This document shows, piece after piece, positions 62,710 through 64,000 of a stretch of 64,000 nt of DNA. The position numbers and the translations under genes were made by a program. Position 1 is the stretch's first letter. Each line of letters starts with the position of its first letter. A model generated the notes under the pieces. That model did not search any database and was not told the origin of the DNA. It saw only the letters and a program-made list of their open reading frames with translations. Source of the DNA: Haematospirillum sp. H1815 (GTDB taxonomy: Bacteria > Pseudomonadota > Alphaproteobacteria > Rhodospirillales > Rhodospirillaceae); NCBI RefSeq assembly GCF_012102705.1, contig NZ_JAAVTA010000007.1:62001-126000 (forward strand), in the 5' to 3' direction.

Positions 62710-64000
62710 TCCGCTTCACATTCTGAAGACAGTCTTCGGCTACGAACAGTTCCGTGGACATCAGCGTGCTGTAATTGACCATGTCGTCGCGGGCGGGGAC
62801 GCCATGGTGCTGATGCCGACCGGGGGTGGCAAATCCTTATGCTACCAAATTCCGGCCTTGTGCCGTGATGGGATCGCGATTGTTGTCAGCCCGCTGATTG
62901 CCCTGATGCAGAACCAGGTGGAGATGCTGCGGCAACTGGGTGTAAAAGCCGCGGGCCTGCATTCCGGTATGTCCTTTTCCGAGATTGTCCAGACTGGGCG
63001 ATCCATGCGGGCCGGAGAGCTTGACATGCTTTACGTCGCGCCAGAACGTTTGATGCAGCCCGCATTCCTTGATCAACTGCACCATTGCCGACTGGCCCTG
63101 TTCGCCATAGATGAGGCGCATTGCGTGTCCCAGTGGGGGCATGATTTCCGACCTGAATATCTACAACTGGCTGCGTTGGCAGAACGCTTCCCGGGTGTTC
63201 CACGCCTGGCACTGACTGCTACAGCTGATCAACCAACGCGGCTGGAAATCCTGGAACGACTCTGTCTTGGGAAAGGCGCACAGTTCATTGCCGGGTTTGA
63301 TCGCCCGAACATACGCTACCGGGTCAGCCTGAAGAATGCCCCGAAGAAACAGCTTTTGCACTTTATACGTACGGAGCACAGCCGTAACTCCGGCATTGTG
63401 TACTGCCTGTCACGTGCAAAGGTCGAGGAAACAGCCTCGTGGCTGCGGGAACAGGGCATCGAGGCTCTGGCCTATCATGCCGGACTGGACCGCCATGTGC
63501 GACATGCCAACCAAGACAAGTTCCTGCGGGAAGACGGTCTTGTCATGGTCGCAACCATTGCTTTCGGGATGGGTATAGACAAACCCGACGTCCGTTTTGT
63601 CGCACACCTGGATTTACCACGGTCACTAGAGGCGTATTACCAAGAAACAGGCCGGGCAGGTCGTGATGGTCTTCCTTCCGATGCCTGGATGGTCTACGGA
63701 TTGCAGGATGCGGCCAAGATTCGCCAGATGATAGAGGCCTCAGACACGTCGGAAAGCAAGAAAGCGGTTGAACGCCAGAAGGTATCAGCTCTGCTGGGAT
63801 ACTGCGAAACCACCTGTTGTCGACGCCAGGTCCTGCTGGAATACTTCGGTGATACAGCATCTCCCTGTAACAACTGCGATACGTGCCTCCAGCCGGTAGA
63901 TACGTTCGATGGCCTTGAAGCAGCACAACAAGCCCTCTCCGCCATTTACCGTACAGGCCAGCGCTTTGGCGTGGCCTATATTGTCGATGTCTTGCGAGGA
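62699..64000 (+). CDS. recQ: ATP-dependent DNA helicase RecQ (truncated by the window edge)
   Basis: 3'-5' DNA helicase of recombination and repair. The visible 434 codons start [22 protein letters not shown]. Walker A MPTGGGKS is at about residue 48, the DEAH box in [20 protein letters not shown] at about 145, then conserved helicase motifs ([30 protein letters not shown]). The zinc-binding cysteines CETTCC and CNNCDTC occur at about 370-400, and the first RQC residues run to the edge. The ATG (62699-62701) lies inside the end of the preceding dehydratase gene, so the two overlap by 11 bases. Confidence 0.97.
   Translation, partial: MRHDPLHILKTVFGYEQFRGHQRAVIDHVVAGGDAMVLMPTGGGKSLCYQIPALCRDGIAIVVSPLIALMQNQVEMLRQLGVKAAGLHSGMSFSEIVQTGRSMRAGELDMLYVAPERLMQPAFLDQLHHCRLALFAIDEAHCVSQWGHDFRPEYLQLAALAERFPGVPRLALTATADQPTRLEILERLCLGKGAQFIAGFDRPNIRYRVSLKNAPKKQLLHFIRTEHSRNSGIVYCLSRAKVEETASWLREQGIEALAYHAGLDRHVRHANQDKFLREDGLVMVATIAFGMGIDKPDVRFVAHLDLPRSLEAYYQETGRAGRDGLPSDAWMVYGLQDAAKIRQMIEASDTSESKKAVERQKVSALLGYCETTCCRRQVLLEYFGDTASPCNNCDTCLQPVDTFDGLEAAQQALSAIYRTGQRFGVAYIVDVLRG

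Noticed and set aside
1-64000. CRISPR array, prophage, transposase or integrase
   Set aside because: No regularly spaced repeats and no recognisable phage or transposition proteins were found.

Overview
The window is chromosomal DNA from an alphaproteobacterium, most likely of the Rhodospirillales type. This is inferred from gene content and synteny: SRP RNA-dnaX-ybaB-recR, thrC followed by an M16 peptidase, rpmI-rplT-pheS-pheT, yejABEF and duplicated two-domain cold-shock protein are all typical of that class. No 16S or other taxonomic marker is present, so the order-level call is tentative. Almost all of it reads as core genome. The least conserved parts are the left 3.4 kb (type I restriction-modification methylase plus an unrecognised small gene, ending at a tRNA-Gly) and scattered envelope and sensor genes.

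Layout: 1-3.4 kb, hsdM (minus), a gene-poor stretch, one hypothetical gene, a candidate structured RNA and tRNA-Gly(CCC). 3.5-6.4 kb, folE, tRNA-Arg(CCU), proline iminopeptidase and a NarL-type regulator. 6.5-10.4 kb, an SNase-like secreted protein, a fused secDF and a stand-alone AsnC ligand-binding protein. 10.5-13.1 kb, queC-queE-queD and upp. 13.1-18.9 kb, envelope/periplasmic genes (Tat-exported Acg-like nitroreductase, LprI-like secreted protein, SYLF protein, periplasmic binding protein, PAS sensor). 19-22 kb, SRP RNA, dnaX, ybaB, recR. 22.3-28.1 kb, cold-shock protein, OmpA-like lipoprotein, comM, SDR, BCCT transporter. 28.7-36.3 kb, thrC, M16 peptidase, OmpR-type regulator, phoH, GH17 membrane protein, bioB. 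36.3-46 kb, SLC13 transporter, ExeA-like ATPase and yejABEF, fliN. 46-49.1 kb, MarR regulator, M17 aminopeptidase, TAXI binding protein. 49.3-53.8 kb, rpmI-rplT and pheS-pheT. 53.7-58.5 kb, an HD-GYP/NUDIX/FhuF-like minus-strand operon and ubiD. 58.6-64 kb, a surface-polysaccharide block (sugar epimerase, WbpL-like and WbpM-like proteins) overlapping a truncated recQ.

How genes work together: FolE, QueD, QueE and QueC form the GTP-to-preQ0 route, so all 7-deazaguanine steps up to preQ0 lie within 9 kb; queF is not in the window. The WbpL-like and WbpM-like pair would start a lipid-linked surface glycan. YejABEF is an oligopeptide importer translationally coupled to an ExeA-like ATPase. PheS/PheT and L35/L20 form neighbouring translation units separated by terminator-like hairpins. 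I did not find a CRISPR array, prophage, insertion sequence or a convincing wholly new defence system. The most interesting unexplained signals are the nested-helix RNA candidate at 3085-3264, two perfect 20-bp palindromes in promoter regions, a 14-bp-arm hairpin at a gene start, a transcribed-looking gap ahead of a strong terminator at 33164-33192, the SecD-SecF fusion, and the variant cysteine spacing in the FhuF-like protein.
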